A DNA stretch of 64,000 nucleotides, taken from assembly GCF_013408985.1 (NCBI RefSeq), contig NZ_JACBZT010000001.1:1054001-1118000 (forward strand), in the 5' to 3' direction. Of the stretch, positions 63,358 through 64,000 are shown piece after piece. The notes under the pieces were generated by a model. It saw nothing but the letters and a program-made list of their open reading frames with translations, was not told where the DNA came from and did not search any database. A program made the position numbers and the translations under genes. Position 1 is the first letter of the stretch. Each line of letters starts with the position of its first letter. The DNA comes from Petropleomorpha daqingensis. GTDB taxonomy: Bacteria; Actinomycetota; Actinomycetes; Mycobacteriales; Geodermatophilaceae.

Positions 63358-63387
63358 GCTCTAGGGGTGGGCTGTGCTCGGGTGACA
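63358..63387 (-). promoter_or_regulatory. Candidate tuf promoter
   Basis: On the - strand TGTCAC (complement of 63382-63387) and TAGAGC (complement of 63358-63363) are 18 bp apart in the fusA-tuf gap. Start near 63351 leaves a 30-nt leader. Extra tuf transcription from such a site is common, but this match is modest. Confidence 0.35.
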
Positions 63388-63412
63388 GCGGGCGGGCTGC
63401 CCGCCGTCCGCG

Positions 63413-64000
63413 TTACTCGCCGGTGGCCTTGGCGATGATCTCCTTGGCCACGTTCTGCGGAACCTCGGCGTACGAGTCGAACACCATGGTGTAGCTCGCC
63501 CGCCCCTGGGTGCGGCTGCGCAGGTCGCCCACGTAGCCGAACATCTCCGAGAGCGGGACAAGGGCCCGGACGACGCGGGCGCCGGAGCGCTCCTCCATCG
63601 CCTGGATGATCCCGCGCCGGGAGTTCAGGTCGCCGATGACGTCACCCATGTAGTCCTCGGGCGTGACGACCTCGACGGCCATGAGCGGCTCGAGCAGGGC
63701 CGGGTCGGCCTTGCGCGCGGCCTCCTTGAAGACCATCGAGCCGGCGATCTTGAAGGCCATCTCCGAGGAGTCGACCTCGTGGTACTGGCCGTCGACCAGG
63801 GTCGCCTTGACGCCCACGACCGGGTAGCCGGCGAGGATGCCGTACTGCATGGCGTCCTGGATGCCGTGGTCGACCGAGGGGATGTACTCCTTCGGCACGC
63901 GACCACCGGTGACGGCGTTCTCGAACTCGTAGGTCGCCGAGTCGGCGCTGATGGGCAGCGGCTCCAGGCTGACCTGGACCTTGGCGAACTGGCCGGACCC
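63413..64000 (-). CDS. fusA: Elongation factor G, C-terminal part (cut by window edge)
   Basis: 196 residues in frame from the right edge, starting within [16 protein letters not shown]. Domains IV and V are present: [38 protein letters not shown]-type (shortened), [13 protein letters not shown] and the ending [14 protein letters not shown]. The GTPase domain lies outside the window. Confidence 0.97.
   Translation of the reverse strand, partial: GSGQFAKVQVSLEPLPISADSATYEFENAVTGGRVPKEYIPSVDHGIQDAMQYGILAGYPVVGVKATLVDGQYHEVDSSEMAFKIAGSMVFKEAARKADPALLEPLMAVEVVTPEDYMGDVIGDLNSRRGIIQAMEERSGARVVRALVPLSEMFGYVGDLRSRTQGRASYTMVFDSYAEVPQNVAKEIIAKATGE

Overview
The window is about 64 kb of very GC-rich DNA with GTG/ATG starts, many 4-bp ATGA/GTGA gene overlaps, a WhiB-family gene, a BldM-type regulator, GroEL1 with a His-rich tail and a full actinobacterial ribosomal-protein cluster. 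It is a chromosome segment of an actinobacterium. The gene order guaA-guaB3-guaB-DUF5319-bldM-whiD-groEL1-groES-tsaD-rimI-tsaB-(tsaE)-alr-nnr-acpS-glmS-glmM-rpsI-rplM matches the order known from Streptomyces and Mycobacterium. A Geodermatophilaceae-like genus (Blastococcus, Geodermatophilus, Modestobacter) is my inference, not proven here.

Layout. 1-3.0 kb (+): an ECF41 sigma-factor operon (carboxymuconolactone decarboxylase-like protein, ECF41 sigma factor, PIG-L deacetylase, TfoX-N protein) behind a textbook ECF41 promoter. 3.0-5.65 kb (-): alpha/beta hydrolase, NarL-type regulator and PspC-domain sensor kinase, divergent from a PspC/LiaF-like membrane operon (5.8-7.0 kb, +) and a META-domain lipoprotein. 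7.8-12.1 kb (-): guaA, guaB3, guaB for GMP synthesis, then DUF5319 (+). 12.7-16.4 kb: bldM (-), whiD (+), groEL1/groES (-) under a CIRCE operator, then a methyltransferase (+). 17.7-26.2 kb: the tRNA t6A genes tsaD-rimI-tsaB and tsaE-udg (-), split by a two-component system (-) and its divergent FtsX/MacB-type ABC transporter (+). 26.2-29.7 kb (-): a second FtsX-type ABC transporter controlled by PadR. 29.7-38.1 kb (-): hydrolase, alr, nnr, acpS, glmS, glmM, rpsI, rplM, which serve the cell wall, acyl carrier protein activation and translation. 38.3-42.5 kb: beta-carbonic anhydrase and molybdenum-cofactor genes (moeA, moaC, mogA, fdhD, mobA). 42.5-43.7 kb: a NAD-binding epimerase-like protein and a GNAT. 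43.8-64 kb (-): truA, rplQ, rpoA, rpsD, rpsK, rpsM, rpmJ, infA, map, adk, secY, then spc and S10 operons back to tuf and the C-terminal part of fusA, which runs off the right end.

The most interesting non-coding signals are: (i) three copies of a ~58-bp intergenic double-stem repeat whose stems show compensatory changes; (ii) the ECF41 promoter; (iii) two GGGG-N4-CCCCGA dyads exactly 30 bp apart between the divergent PspC operons; (iv) a CIRCE element overlapping the groES promoter; (v) a set of strong hairpins that divide the ribosomal cluster; and (vi) three direct repeats of 13-bp period over the apparently leaderless padR promoter. The BldM homologue has lost its phospho-acceptor Asp. No CRISPR array, prophage, insertion sequence, tRNA or rRNA gene was seen.
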